Positions 18,938 to 28,808 of a stretch of DNA of 64,000 nucleotides are shown here, piece by piece. The notes under the pieces were generated by a model. It saw only the letters and a list, made by a program, of their open reading frames with translations, did no database searches and was not told the DNA's origin. Location of the stretch: NCBI RefSeq assembly GCF_004634215.1, contig NZ_SMMH01000007.1, positions 61,827-125,826 of the forward strand, read 5' to 3'. This DNA comes from Deinococcus fonticola (lineage in GTDB: Bacteria; Deinococcota; Deinococci; Deinococcales; Deinococcaceae). A program made the position numbers and the translations under genes. Every line of letters begins with the position of its first letter. The stretch's first letter is position 1.

Positions 18938-20074
18938 ATGGAATTCACCCTGTCCGACGAACAACGCCAATTGCAGCAACTTGCCCGTGATTTTGCCCGC
19001 AAGGAAATCATGCCCATCGCCGCCGAGTACGACCAGAAAGAAGAACTGCCCTGGCAGATCGTGGAAAAGGCCTTTGAGGTCGGGCTGCTGAACGTCGGCA
19101 TTCCTGAGCATGCCGGCGGCATCGGCCTGGGCATGCTCGACGAGTGCCTCGTGGGCGAGGAGATCGCCTACGGCTGCATGGGCATCTTCACGGTGCTGAT
19201 GGCGTCCGAGCTGGGCATCACGCCCATCCTGGTGGGCGGCACCGAGGAGCAGCAGAAACGTTTCCTGGGGCCTCTCACCGAGAAGGCTGGGCTGGCCGCC
19301 TTCGCCCTCAGTGAACCGAACAACGGCTCCGACGCCGCCGCGATGGGCACCACTGCCGTGCTGGACGGCGACGAATGGGTCATCAACGGCACCAAGATGT
19401 GGATTTCCAACGGCGGGGTGGCCGAGCTGACCGTGGTGTTCGCCACCACTGATAAGCAGGGCGGCCACAAGGCCACCGTCGCCCTGGTCGTGCCCAAGGA
19501 CGCGCCCGGTTTCTCTTACAACAAGATCAAGCACAAGATGGGCCAGCGGGCCAGCCTGACCTCCGAACTGGTGTTCGAGAATGTCCGCGTGCCTAAAGAA
19601 AACCAGCTGGGCGGCCTGGGTGACGGGTTCAAGATCGCCATGAAGACGCTGGACAAGACCCGCGTGCCCGTCGCCGCCGGGTCGGTCGGCATCGCCCGCC
19701 GCGCCCTGGACGAAAGCGTGAAGTACAGCAAGGAACGCGAGGCTTTCGGCAAACCCATCAGCAACTTTCAGGCCATTCAGTTCAAGCTGGCGGAAATGGC
19801 CATGGGCATCGAAACGGGCCGCCTGATGTGGCAAAAAGCCGCCTGGCTGGTCGATCAGGGCCAGCCGCACGGCTATGAGAGCGCCATCGCCAAAGCTTAC
19901 TGCTCGGAAATGGCCTTCGACGCCGCCAACGAGGCCATTCAGGTGCACGGCGGGTACGGTTACGTCGGCGAGTACCCGGTGGAAAAACTGCTGCGCGACA
20001 GTAAACTCAACCAGATCTACGAAGGCACCAACGAAATTCAGCGCGTGGTCATTGCCCGCAACCTGCTGAAGTAA
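18938..20074 (+). CDS. acyl-CoA dehydrogenase
   Basis: The 378-residue flavoprotein catalyses alpha,beta-dehydrogenation of acyl-CoA. Visible family signatures are AFALSEPNNGSDAAAM (FAD/substrate region, about residues 120-135), REAFGKPISNFQAIQFKLAEM, QVHGGYGYVGEYPVEKLLRD and IYEGTNEIQRVVIARNLL. The Glu of YEGTNE is the catalytic base position of the short/medium-chain class. An AAGGAG SD lies 5 nt before the ATG. It is monocistronic, closed by a terminator at 20086-20134. Chain-length specificity cannot be read from the sequence. Confidence 0.95.
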   Translation: MEFTLSDEQRQLQQLARDFARKEIMPIAAEYDQKEELPWQIVEKAFEVGLLNVGIPEHAGGIGLGMLDECLVGEEIAYGCMGIFTVLMASELGITPILVGGTEEQQKRFLGPLTEKAGLAAFALSEPNNGSDAAAMGTTAVLDGDEWVINGTKMWISNGGVAELTVVFATTDKQGGHKATVALVVPKDAPGFSYNKIKHKMGQRASLTSELVFENVRVPKENQLGGLGDGFKIAMKTLDKTRVPVAAGSVGIARRALDESVKYSKEREAFGKPISNFQAIQFKLAEMAMGIETGRLMWQKAAWLVDQGQPHGYESAIAKAYCSEMAFDAANEAIQVHGGYGYVGEYPVEKLLRDSKLNQIYEGTNEIQRVVIARNLLK

Positions 20075-20085
20075 GGCCTCGCTTC

Positions 20086-20134
20086 AGCCGCCTGCTTGAT
20101 GCTCGATGAGAGCTCGCAGGCGGCTGATTCTTTT
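20086..20134 (+). terminator. rho-independent terminator after the acyl-CoA dehydrogenase
   Basis: AGCCGCCTGC (20086-20095) pairs perfectly with GCAGGCGGCT (20116-20125), followed by GATTCTTTT. Confidence 0.85.
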
Positions 20135-20251
20135 GGCCCAGCAGGCTGGTAGAGCTCCTGAGGATGAAGTCATTCAGCATGTTCTTCCCTCATTCAGGGA
20201 ACTGCGCTGAGCAAGAGAACCTCTGGCAGGGGATGGGGGAGGCCGGGCGGC

Positions 20252-20890
20252 TCAGTTGTCGTCGTACACGACCCAGGGGCCGACATATTGCTTGATGGGC
20301 TGGGCATTGCGGTACTCGTCGTTGCTCCAGCTCGAGGTGGACGAGTTACGGGTGTAAATGAAATCCAGAACGTTCCAGCCGGCCTTGAAGTTCAGGTCGT
20401 AACGGGTGGTGGAAGCCCCGCATTTCTTCTCGCCGCGCAGGAAAACGTCACGGTCGACCCACACGAAGAATTTGGTGGTGTAGGTGGTGCTGCCGTCACT
20501 GTTTTCCCTGGTGTATCCGGCCCGCAGGAAAAAAGATTCGCCGTCGTGGGTGTAGTACACCTCGCTGAGCATCAGCATGGTGGCGTCCTGGGCGGCCAGT
20601 TTGCTGTTGTCGCAGCGGCCGTCCTCGCTGCCGGCACTGTCGCGCCAATCCAGGATGGTCGCCCGGCTGAATTTTGCCGTGTTGGCTTTGGTCAGGGTCA
20701 GGCTGACGGTCTTGTCAAGGTTGATTCTGCCGACCGGGTAACTGTCTGGGCCTTCCTTCCAGATCAGGGTAGGGGGCGTTATGAACTCCTGGAAGGTGCC
20801 GACCTGGCCCTGCGCCGTGAAACTCAGGTCAGGCTGCTGCGCCAGAGCGGGAGCGGCAGTCAGCAGTAGCAGGGTCAGCAGGGGTTTCAT
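20252..20890 (-). CDS. secreted protein of unknown function
   Basis: The 212-residue protein has a clear signal peptide (MKPLLTLLLLTAAPALA, cleavage after ALA) followed by a beta-rich domain with two Cys (in EDGRCDNS and EKKCGAST) that could form a disulphide. No enzyme motif is visible. The ATG at 20890 has TACACT (opposite 20896-20901) 5 nt upstream. Exported and probably periplasmic or surface; function unknown. Confidence 0.7.
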   Translation of the reverse strand: MKPLLTLLLLTAAPALAQQPDLSFTAQGQVGTFQEFITPPTLIWKEGPDSYPVGRINLDKTVSLTLTKANTAKFSRATILDWRDSAGSEDGRCDNSKLAAQDATMLMLSEVYYTHDGESFFLRAGYTRENSDGSTTYTTKFFVWVDRDVFLRGEKKCGASTTRYDLNFKAGWNVLDFIYTRNSSTSSWSNDEYRNAQPIKQYVGPWVVYDDN

Positions 20891-20953
20891 ACCTCAGTGT
20901 AGTGCTGGCGGAACCGCTCTGCCCGCTGATTTGTGGCACGGTAGAGTGGGTTA

Positions 20954-21289
20954 ATGAGTGGCCCCACCCTGTTCGAGCGCATCATCGCCCGCAAGATTCC
21001 CAGCGACATCGTGTACGAGGACGCGGATTTTATCGCGATCAAGGATATTGCCCCGAAGGCCCCCATTCACCTGCTGGTCATTCCAAAGAAGGTGACGGCG
21101 CGGGTCGACGAGATCGCGGAGCCGCTGGAGATGGGCCAGTTGTGGCTCACCGCAGTGAAAGTGGCGCGGCAGCATGCGCAGGATTACCGCCTGCTGGTGA
21201 ACTGCGGGCAGGGTGGGGGACAGGTGGTGTTTCACACCCACATTCACGTCCTGGCCGGCTGGGAAAACGGGCCGGATTCCGATACCTGA
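20954..21289 (+). CDS. HIT-family (histidine triad) nucleotide-binding protein
   Basis: The 111-residue protein has the HINT layout: [27 protein letters not shown] at the N-terminus and the triad H94-T-H96-I-H98 in [16 protein letters not shown] enzymes hydrolyse purine phosphoramidates such as adenosine 5'-phosphoramidate. The ATG at 20954 is preceded by TAGAGT (20942-20947) with a 6-nt gap, a leaderless layout. It is divergent from the secreted protein. Confidence 0.95.
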   Translation: MSGPTLFERIIARKIPSDIVYEDADFIAIKDIAPKAPIHLLVIPKKVTARVDEIAEPLEMGQLWLTAVKVARQHAQDYRLLVNCGQGGGQVVFHTHIHVLAGWENGPDSDT

Positions 21290-21705
21290 TACGGCCTCCG
21301 ACTGAACCGTTGACGAATTCCGGGTGTGGAACTCTTGAACAGGGAGCTTTTTGGTAGGGTGACGCTGCTTGGAGACTTCCTGATCCGAGGCATATTCAGG
21401 CGGCAGAAGAGGTGAGCCTCTGTGTCAGCCGCCCTAGAATGTCCTTCTATATCGGACGGCATACGGTACGGAATGAGTGGTATTCGAGCGCCAGGCAGTG
21501 GAAAATTCAACAAAAGCAATCCGGTCGACGAAACGTAAAATGCTAACCAATCCACTTTGACTGGAATTGGACTAGAGTCGGTAACATCAGCAAGATTCAT
21601 TTTTTGGGCAATAAGATTGCCCATCCAGCTATAAGTTTGGCAATTTAAATTAGGAAAGAGCTTATGGAACCGCTTCACACTATTTTGCAGCCTGTTTTCG
21701 TCGCA
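21290..21705. other. long intergenic region upstream of the liv operon
   Basis: About 415 nt with visibly lower GC than its surroundings. It contains a hairpin at 21399-21433 (GGCGGC with GCCGCC, inner AGAGG with CCTCT) without a T-run. A minus-strand open frame spans most of it, but I see no promoter, SD or family support for it. GAGTCGGTAA near 21576 also occurs, inverted, within the repeat at 33700-33785, so decayed repeat is possible. Confidence 0.4.
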
Positions 21706-21734
21706 TTGACAAGCCTTAAGGTCATCTTTACAAT
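21706..21734 (+). promoter_or_regulatory. strong sigma-A-type promoter of the liv operon
   Basis: TTGACA (21706-21711) and TACAAT (21729-21734) are separated by exactly 17 bp. This predicts transcription from about 21741 and a leader of about 48 nt before livK. Confidence 0.8.
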
Positions 21735-21788
21735 TACGCCATCTCTACAACAGCGCCCTAAAAGCGCCTTATTAACCCTGGAGGATTC

Positions 21789-22940
21789 ATGAAGAAAACC
21801 GCCCTCAGTCTTTCCATCCTCGCCGCCCTGACGCTCGGCAGCGCCCACGCCGCCACCGTCGTCAAGATCGCCTCCATCAGCCCCCTGTCAGGCAGCAACA
21901 GCAACCTCGGCCTGCAAATCAAGAACGGCGCACAACTCGCCGTAAACGAAATGAAGGCCGAATTTGCCAAGGCGGGCATGACCCTCTCGCTGGTCGCCTA
22001 CGACGACCAGGCCGACCCCGCCACCGGTACCGCCGCCGCCCGCCGCGCCGCCGCCGACAAGGCCGTGCTGGGCGTGGTCGGCACCCTGAACAGCGGCGTC
22101 GTGATTCCTGCCAGCGCCGCCGTGGCCCCCAGCAAACTGACCTTCGTCAGCCCCGCCAACACCAACGAGAAAGTCACGGATCGCGGCCTGAAGAACATGA
22201 ACCGCATCTGCGCCCGTGACGACGCGCAGGGGCCGGCGGGCGGCGACTTCGTGGCCGACAACCTCAAAGCCAAGAAGGTGTACGTCCTGAACGACAAGAC
22301 CCCCTACGGTCAGGGCCTGGCCGAACAGGCCGAGAAGGCCATGAAGGCCAAGGGCGTCAGCGTCGTGCAATCGGAGGGCGTGGCCGCCGAGGAACGCGAC
22401 TTCACCGCCATCATCACCAAGATCCAGGCCCTCAAGCCCGACGCCATCTACTTCGGCGGGCTGTACGGCCAGGTCGGCCCCTTCGCCAAGCAACTGCGCG
22501 ACAAGGGCATCACCACGCCCATCATCGGCGGGGACGGCTTCGACAGTGACGACCTGGTGAAACTGGCCGGATCGGGCGCGAACAACATCTACTTCACCAC
22601 CGTCGCCCCGCCCGTCGACGCCGTGCCCGCCGCGAAGAACGCCGCCGCCGCCTACCAGAAGACCTTCAACCAGGACATCCAGGGCTTCGGCGTGATGAGC
22701 TACGACTCCGCCAAGGTGCTGCTGCAGGGCATCCTGAACGCCTACAAACTCAACAAGAACAAGGTGCCCACCCGCGCCCAGGTGGAAACCGCCGTGCGCA
22801 GCGGCACCTTCAAGAACCTGACCACCGGCGAAGTCAAATTCGACAAGAACGGCGACCGCATGACCGCCAAGATGTACGTCATCGCCGTGAAGGACGGGAA
22901 CCGCAGCACCGCCGGCACCGTCAACGTCATCCGCAAGTAA
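21789..22940 (+). CDS. livK: branched-chain amino acid ABC transporter, substrate-binding protein
   Basis: The 383-residue protein has a signal peptide (MKKTALSLSILAALTLGSAHA) followed by a Leu/Ile/Val-type periplasmic binding fold: KIASISPLSGSNSNLGLQIKNGAQLAVNEM, VLGVVGTLNSGVVIPAS, TPYGQGLAEQ and IYFGGLYGQVGPFAKQLRD. It captures branched-chain amino acids outside the membrane for LivHMGF. The SD is GGAGG 4 nt before the ATG. A large hairpin follows at 22991-23032, consistent with higher expression of the binding protein than of the permeases. Confidence 0.92.
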   Translation: MKKTALSLSILAALTLGSAHAATVVKIASISPLSGSNSNLGLQIKNGAQLAVNEMKAEFAKAGMTLSLVAYDDQADPATGTAAARRAAADKAVLGVVGTLNSGVVIPASAAVAPSKLTFVSPANTNEKVTDRGLKNMNRICARDDAQGPAGGDFVADNLKAKKVYVLNDKTPYGQGLAEQAEKAMKAKGVSVVQSEGVAAEERDFTAIITKIQALKPDAIYFGGLYGQVGPFAKQLRDKGITTPIIGGDGFDSDDLVKLAGSGANNIYFTTVAPPVDAVPAAKNAAAAYQKTFNQDIQGFGVMSYDSAKVLLQGILNAYKLNKNKVPTRAQVETAVRSGTFKNLTTGEVKFDKNGDRMTAKMYVIAVKDGNRSTAGTVNVIRK

Positions 22941-22990
22941 GCGGGGGGCCTGATCCGGCGCGGGTTGACCCCCGCCCAGGGCAGGCGAAG

Positions 22991-23032
22991 AGGGCAGGGG
23001 GCGGACGGGTGACCGTGCCGCCCCCTCGCCCT
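22991..23032 (+). promoter_or_regulatory. intercistronic hairpin between livK and livH
   Basis: Three stacked helices: AGGGC with GCCCT, GGGGGCGG (22997-23004) with CCGCCCCC (23018-23025), and ACGG with CCGT, closing on a GTGA loop. There is no T-run. Such hairpins downstream of binding-protein genes usually protect the upstream mRNA or limit read-through; that role is inferred here. Confidence 0.65.
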
Positions 23033-23152
23033 GAACGCAGAAAACCCCACTCACGACACGCTGAATCACGGCAAGTCAATTCGGCCCCTGACAGTTAGAC
23101 AGGACGCGCCCTCCCGGCAGGTGGGGGAATAAGGTTCAGCAGGTGAAGAAAC

Positions 23153-24142
23153 ATGGATTTACAAACAATAGGCACCATTTTGCTTCAGGTGGCCGTCGGC
23201 GGCCTGAGCCTCGGAGTGCTGTACGCCATCATCGCCCTGGGTTACACCATGGTGTACGGCGTGCTGCAACTCATCAATTTCGCGCACTCGGAAGTTTTCA
23301 TCGCCGGGGGCATTGTCGGATATTTCGTTTTTGAAGCCCTCAAGGACGCCAGTCTGAACGGTTACCTGAAGCTGATCGTGGCGTGCCTGGCCGCCATGTT
23401 CGTTTCCGGGGGCCTGAATGTCCTGATTGAGCGCCTGGCCTACCGCCCGCTGCGCGGCGCACAGCGGCTGGTACCCCTGATCACGGCCATCGGCGTGTCG
23501 CTGGTGCTGCAGGACAGCCTGCGCTTTCTGGTGGGGGTGAGGGGTCTGTTCGACCTGAGCGTTAACCTGCCTAAAGGCTTTACCAATTCCATCACGACCT
23601 TCCTGGGCGTGAATATCAGCCTGCTGAACCTGCAGGTCAAGGACATCATCCTGATCGGGGTGGCGGGTCTGATGATGCTGGGCCTGAACCTGCTGGTCAA
23701 CCACACGCGTATGGGGCGCGCCATGCGGGCCGTCGCGCACGACCGCCAGACCTCGGGGCTGATGGGCATCAACAGTGACAGCATCATCAGCCTGACCTTT
23801 CTGATCGGGGGTGCCCTGGGTGGTCTGGGCGGCGTGATGTTCGCCATGAAGTACCAGGCCCTCAATGCCTACAGCGGCACGATTCCTGGCATGAAGGCCT
23901 TCACAGCCGCCGTGCTGGGCGGCATCGGCAACATTCCCGGCGCGATGCTGGGCGGCCTGGTGCTGGGCTGGGTGGAAACCTTCCTGGGCGTCGTCAGCCT
24001 CTTTCAGGGGATTCCCGGCCTGCACTGGCTGGGAGCCATCAAGGCGGAGTACAAGGATCTGGGCGCGTTCCTGGCCCTGATCCTGATTCTGTTCTTCAAA
24101 CCTGCCGGGCTGCTCGGCAAGGCCACCACGGAGAAGGTGTAA
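23153..24142 (+). CDS. livH: branched-chain amino acid ABC transporter permease LivH
   Basis: The 329-residue membrane protein has eight or so hydrophobic segments and typical LivH motifs: ALGYTMVYGVLQLINFAHSEVFIAGG near residue 30, MGRAMRAVAHDRQTSGLMGIN (the cytoplasmic EAA-like loop contacting the ATPases) near residue 185, and TAAVLGGIGNIPGAMLGG. It forms a heterodimeric pore with LivM. An AGGTGA SD precedes the ATG. It ends 3 nt before livM. Confidence 0.93.
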   Translation: MDLQTIGTILLQVAVGGLSLGVLYAIIALGYTMVYGVLQLINFAHSEVFIAGGIVGYFVFEALKDASLNGYLKLIVACLAAMFVSGGLNVLIERLAYRPLRGAQRLVPLITAIGVSLVLQDSLRFLVGVRGLFDLSVNLPKGFTNSITTFLGVNISLLNLQVKDIILIGVAGLMMLGLNLLVNHTRMGRAMRAVAHDRQTSGLMGINSDSIISLTFLIGGALGGLGGVMFAMKYQALNAYSGTIPGMKAFTAAVLGGIGNIPGAMLGGLVLGWVETFLGVVSLFQGIPGLHWLGAIKAEYKDLGAFLALILILFFKPAGLLGKATTEKV

Positions 24143-24145
24143 GCC

Positions 24146-25566
24146 ATGACCACTGCACCTGTCCGGCCCAACCCCCTGAAAACCAGACCCGTCGGCGGCG
24201 ACCGCACCTGGCTGCTGCTGGCCTACACCGCCATTTCCGGCCTGCTGCTGGTGTTCATGCGTGACCTGGTGGCCGACGGCCCCATGAAAATGCTGCAACC
24301 CGTGCTGTTCGGCGGTTTCCTGCTGAGCCTGCTGTTCGCCTACCAGTGGAAGGCCGCGCCCTGGGCCAAGATGCTGGTCTTTGCCGCCGCCATCGTGTTC
24401 GTGCTGCCGTTCATGGGCCGCTCGAACACCAGTTACTTCGACCTGATGATTCAGATGATGATCTTCTCGGCGCTGGCGCTGGGACTCAATATCGTGGTGG
24501 GTCTGGCGGGCCTGCTCGACCTGGGGTACATCGCCTTCTTCGCGGTGGGGGCGTACCTGTGGGGGATTTTCGGCAGTCCGCAGTTCGCGGAAGTGACTGG
24601 AAACCCGGCGTTTGCTAACGGCATCAACCCCGCGTACTTCTGGCTGTTTATTCCCCTGGCTGTGGCCGCCGCTGCGGGCGTGGGCGTTCTGATCGGCCTG
24701 CCGGTGCTGAAACTCAAGGGCGATTACCTCGCCATCGTGACGCTGGGCCTGGGCGAAGTGATCCGCATTTTCGCCAACAACCTGTCGGTCACCAACGGCC
24801 CGCAGGGCATCGACGCCATCGAGAGTGCGCCGGTGCCGTGGCTGAACAGCCTGGCGCACACCCTGGGCTTCGCCGAGGATCAGTACCGCCTGTTCTTCCT
24901 TTACATCCTGGTGCTGGGCGTCATCGCCGTGACCATCGTCGTGAACCAGCGCCTGGACCGCAGCAAGATCGGCCGCGCCTGGATCGCCATTCGTGAAGAC
25001 GAGGTGGCCGCGCAGGCCATGGGCGTGCCGCTGCTGAAAACCAAGCTGCTGGCCTTCGCCACCGGCGCCAGTTTCGCCGGCGCCATGGGCGTGATCTTCG
25101 CTGCCAAGCAGGCCTTCATCGACCCCAAGAGCTTCGACTACTTCCAGTCGATCGGCGTGATGAGCATGGTGATCCTGGGCGGCATGGGCAACATCCCCGG
25201 CGTGATCCTGGGGGCCATCGTGGTCACCATGCTGAACCTGATGGTGCTGCCCACCCTCAGTGAAGTGCTGCAATCGAGCTTCCCGAACATCAACCAGAAC
25301 CTCGATCCCAGCAAGTACCAGCGCCTGATTTTCGGGCTGGTGCTGGTGTTCATGATGCTCTACCGCCCCGAGGGCCTGCTGCCCAGCGAGCGCCGCAAGC
25401 ACGAGATGCACAGCGACGACGAGCATCCTGCCGTGGACAGCATCACCACCGAGAACCTGAATCACGGCGGTGAACTGGGCGGCCACCTGCGGGACGGCAG
25501 CGGCGCAGAGACGCGCTCGCCGGGGCTGGCGACGCGCCGGGACAACGAACGAACGGGAAGTGAGAA

Positions 25567-25570
<4 letters not shown>
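24146..25570 (+). CDS. livM: branched-chain amino acid ABC transporter permease LivM
   Basis: The 474-residue membrane protein pairs with LivH. It contains ALGLNIVVGLAGLLDLGYIAFFAVGAY, LKGDYLAIVTLGLGEVIRI, RIGRAWIAIREDEVAAQAMGV-like loop sequence near residue 275, and SMVILGGMGNIPGVILGAI. The C-terminus carries a hydrophilic tail of about 60 residues (from roughly residue 412) that extends beyond the membrane core and has no recognised domain. Its stop overlaps the livG start by 4 nt (ATGA), indicating translational coupling. Confidence 0.93.
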
Positions 25571-26360
<790 letters not shown>

Positions 26361-26364
<4 letters not shown>

Positions 26365-27095
26365 CTGCCAGCACCTCGACCCCCATGCTCGAACTGAGCG
26401 ACATTCACACCTACTACGGCCAGATTCACGCCCTCAAGGGCCTGAGCATGACCGTGAACCAGGGCGAGATCGTGGCCCTGATCGGCGGCAACGGTGCGGG
26501 CAAAACCACCACCCTGCGCACCATTTCCGGCATGATGAAGCCCAAGCAGGGCAGCGTCAGCTACCTGGGGCAAAACGTCAGCGGCGTGCCTTCGCACACC
26601 ATCATGGGGCGCGGCATGAGCCACGTTCCCGAAGGCCGCCGGATTTTCCCGCAGCTGACCGTCCGCGAGAACCTGGAAGTCGGCGCCTACACCGTCAGTA
26701 ACAAGAAAACGGTCGAGGAGCGCATTCAGGAAGGCTTCGCGCTGTTCCCGCGACTCAAGGAACGCGAGACCCAGCTCGGCGGCACCATGTCAGGCGGGGA
26801 GCAGCAGATGCTGGCCATCGCGCGCGCCCTGATGGTGGCCCCCAAACTGCTGCTGCTCGACGAGCCCAGCATGGGCCTCTCGCCCCTCTTCGTGGAAGCC
26901 ATCTTCGACATCATCGAGCGCCTCAACAAGGAGCGCGGCACCACCATCCTGCTGGTCGAGCAGAACGCCAGCATGGCCCTGGCCATCGCCAACCGCGCCT
27001 ACGTCCTCCAGACCGGTGAGATCAAACTGTCCGGCAACGCCGCTGACATCGCCGCCGACGAGACCGTGCGCAAGGCGTACCTGGGCGACGAGTAA
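26361..27095 (+). CDS. livF: branched-chain amino acid ABC transporter ATP-binding protein LivF
   Basis: The 244-residue ATPase has Walker A GGNGAGKTTTLRTISG, LivF-typical SHVPEGRRIFPQLTVRENLEVGA, signature MSGGEQQMLAIARALM, Walker B LLLLDEPSMGLSP, and VEQNASMALAIANRAYVL. It starts at GTG 26361, overlapping the livG stop; an ATG at 26385 is a less likely alternative. It is the last gene of livKHMGF; a bidirectional terminator follows. Confidence 0.95.
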
Positions 27096-27125
27096 ACGTC
27101 AACGGCCGATAGTCGATGGAAAAAG

Positions 27126-27157
27126 AAAAGGGCCGGGGCTGAGTGCTCCGGCCTTTT
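27126..27157. terminator. bidirectional terminator between livF and the DUF503 gene
   Basis: GGCCGG (27131-27136) pairs with CCGGCC (27148-27153), flanked by AAAAG on the left and TTTT on the right. It can end transcription from the liv operon and from the convergent minus-strand genes. Confidence 0.75.
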
Positions 27158-27170
27158 GCGTTGCTGAGGG

Positions 27171-27491
27171 TTATTCCTCCTCATCGTCGTCATCCCCGAT
27201 GACCGTGATCTCCACGTTCTCCTCGGTGACGGTGTACTCACCCTCAGCCGCGATGTAATCCGCCGCCATCTTCAGCGTCTCCTGCACCCAGCCGTAATCG
27301 TTCGAGAGGGTCGCCACGCCGATCACCTCCCAGTCGTGCGCATCCAGGCCGTCCAGCCGGGCCACCGTCAGGGGAAAACGCGACTTCAGGCGCTCCACCA
27401 CCGGGCGCACCATCGCCCGTTTCTCCTTCAGGTTCCCCACCCACGGCATTTCCAGGCGCACTGTCAGCACGCCCACGTAACCCAGTGACAC
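27171..27491 (-). CDS. DUF503 family protein (YlxP-like)
   Basis: The 106-residue protein matches DUF503: an N-terminal [34 protein letters not shown] segment, then [23 protein letters not shown]. In other bacteria the family sits near rbfA/infB and is linked to translation or ribosome assembly; that context is absent here. The C-terminus is strikingly acidic (DDDDEEE). Start is GTG at 27491, 3 nt after the next minus-strand gene stops, so the two are co-transcribed. Confidence 0.85.
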   Translation of the reverse strand: MSLGYVGVLTVRLEMPWVGNLKEKRAMVRPVVERLKSRFPLTVARLDGLDAHDWEVIGVATLSNDYGWVQETLKMAADYIAAEGEYTVTEENVEITVIGDDDDEEE

Positions 27492-27494
27492 GGC

Positions 27495-27710
27495 TTACAG
27501 CATTCCGGCCAGGAAGCCCTGCCCGCGCACCGTCCGCACCAGGTCCATGATCGTGTGCGACGACGGATCGTAATGAACCTCGATCTGGCCCTCATCGGGC
27601 ATGGCCCGGCTGACGCCCGGCATGCCCTCCAGGGCCGCCGCCACGCGCACCCCGGCCTCCTTATTCATTCCACGAACACCCAACAGCACACGAGTCGGCT
27701 TAGCAGTCAT
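27495..27710 (-). CDS. heavy-metal-associated-like small protein without the Cys pair
   Basis: The 71-residue protein has the size and pattern of an HMA/ferredoxin-like domain ([29 protein letters not shown], then [24 protein letters not shown]). The metal-binding Cys-x-x-Cys after GM is absent, replaced by NKEAG. It therefore probably does not chaperone copper and may be a protein- or ligand-binding module. It lies between the 27718 gene (7 nt upstream) and DUF503 (3 nt downstream). Confidence 0.6.
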   Translation of the reverse strand: MTAKPTRVLLGVRGMNKEAGVRVAAALEGMPGVSRAMPDEGQIEVHYDPSSHTIMDLVRTVRGQGFLAGML

Positions 27711-27717
27711 ACCCCCA

Positions 27718-28221
27718 TTATGCGCCGGGCACTCTGACAGTTTTCGTAAGTTTTTCACCCGGAGCCGACAGCGCCCGCGTGCCCAGGTGAACCACCGCGT
27801 ACCGCCCCAGCACGTGCGCTTCCTCCTCCTGCACCGCCTCCGCCAGGGCCGCACTCACGGGCACATGAACCTCGTACACCGCCGTGTCGTAAGCACTTTT
27901 CACCGCCGCGTGCAGCAGGCCGCGCACCACCGCCTCGTCCGTGCCAGGCCGCACCGCCACGGTTCTGATCAGCACAATCGGCCTGTCCCCCTGCCACACA
28001 CTCTGAGCCAGAATGAACCCCTGAACGCCCGTGCCGTCGTCCGCCACGAAAGAATGCTCACTGCGCTCGTAAAACTTCAGGGCAGCAGCACTCGTACTTA
28101 AACGGCCCTCGCGCTCGCGTTCCGGCAAGGCATCGAAATGCGGTTCCAGGTGGCGTTGCACCAGTAAATCCAGCTCCTGCAAGGCAGCGTAATCCGGCTC
28201 GCCGAAAAAACGGAATTCCAT
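27718..28221 (-). CDS. uncharacterised protein, possibly DUF1999/GNAT-like
   Basis: The 167-residue protein begins [20 protein letters not shown] and includes [37 protein letters not shown], which resembles the central strands of an acetyltransferase-like fold. It recalls small Deinococcus-Thermus proteins of the DUF1999 type, from memory and not verified. No acetyl-CoA P-loop is clear. TACACT (opposite 28229-28234) lies 7 nt before the ATG, a leaderless start. First gene of a three-gene minus-strand cluster. Confidence 0.6.
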   Translation of the reverse strand: MEFRFFGEPDYAALQELDLLVQRHLEPHFDALPEREREGRLSTSAAALKFYERSEHSFVADDGTGVQGFILAQSVWQGDRPIVLIRTVAVRPGTDEAVVRGLLHAAVKSAYDTAVYEVHVPVSAALAEAVQEEEAHVLGRYAVVHLGTRALSAPGEKLTKTVRVPGA

Positions 28222-28301
28222 GGGGGTTAGTGTAAAGGGAGGTGGGGTGAGGGAGTGCGGGGGTGCGAAACTTCCGGAGCCGCGTAGCGGTGGCCAGTGG
28301 A

Positions 28302-28805
28302 TTACAGGAAGAGTTGCATGAACTGGACGTCGAGCCAGCGGTCGAATTTGCGTCCGACTTCGCGCAGCCGCACGCCCTGGTCAAACCCCAGGGCCTCGTG
28401 AAACGCAATGCTCCCCGCGTTGTCAGCGTCGACTCCGCCGATCAGGACGTGCAGGCCGCGCTGCCGGGCATCCTCGATCAGGGGCAGCATGAGCCGGCGG
28501 CCCACGCCCTGGCCGCGCACGCCGTCCCTGACATACACGCTGTGCTCAGCAGTCAGGTCGTAGCCGGCTTTGGCCCGAAAGGGGCCATATGTAGCCCAGC
28601 CGAGCACTTCCTCCGCCTTTTCGGCGACCCACACCGGCCAGCCGGACTGGGTTTTCTCGTCGAACCAGGCCAGGCGCGAGGCGAGGCTGACCGGCTCCAG
28701 GTCGTAGGTGGCGGTGGTGTGAATGACCGCGTGATTGTAGATGTCCAGAATGGCGGGGACATCCTCGCGGGTGGCGGGGCGGACGGTCACGGTGGGGGCG
28801 GTCAT
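28302..28805 (-). CDS. GNAT N-acetyltransferase (phosphinothricin acetyltransferase-like)
   Basis: The 167-residue GNAT enzyme begins VTVRPATREDVPAILDIYNHAVIHTTATYD, typical of Pat/MddA-type acetyltransferases. It has the acetyl-CoA motif VRGQGVGRRLMLPLIEDARQRG (V-R-x2-G-x-G-x-R) and GGVDADNAGSIAFHEALGF. Relatives acetylate phosphinothricin or methionine sulphone/sulphoximine; the physiological substrate is not evident. TATCCT lies 5 nt before the ATG. It is 3 nt downstream of the diguanylate cyclase stop on the same strand. Confidence 0.9.
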   Translation of the reverse strand: MTAPTVTVRPATREDVPAILDIYNHAVIHTTATYDLEPVSLASRLAWFDEKTQSGWPVWVAEKAEEVLGWATYGPFRAKAGYDLTAEHSVYVRDGVRGQGVGRRLMLPLIEDARQRGLHVLIGGVDADNAGSIAFHEALGFDQGVRLREVGRKFDRWLDVQFMQLFL

Positions 28806-28808
28806 AAG

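Noticed and set aside
21244..21678. Open frame of 144 codons on the minus strand upstream of livK
   Set aside because: No SD, no -10 box at the right distance, no family, and it runs into the HIT gene; treated as intergenic.
23159..25486. Open frame of 775 codons on the minus strand opposite livH and livM
   Set aside because: His/Gln/Gly/Asp-rich composition with no domain; the plus strand holds two well-supported permeases.
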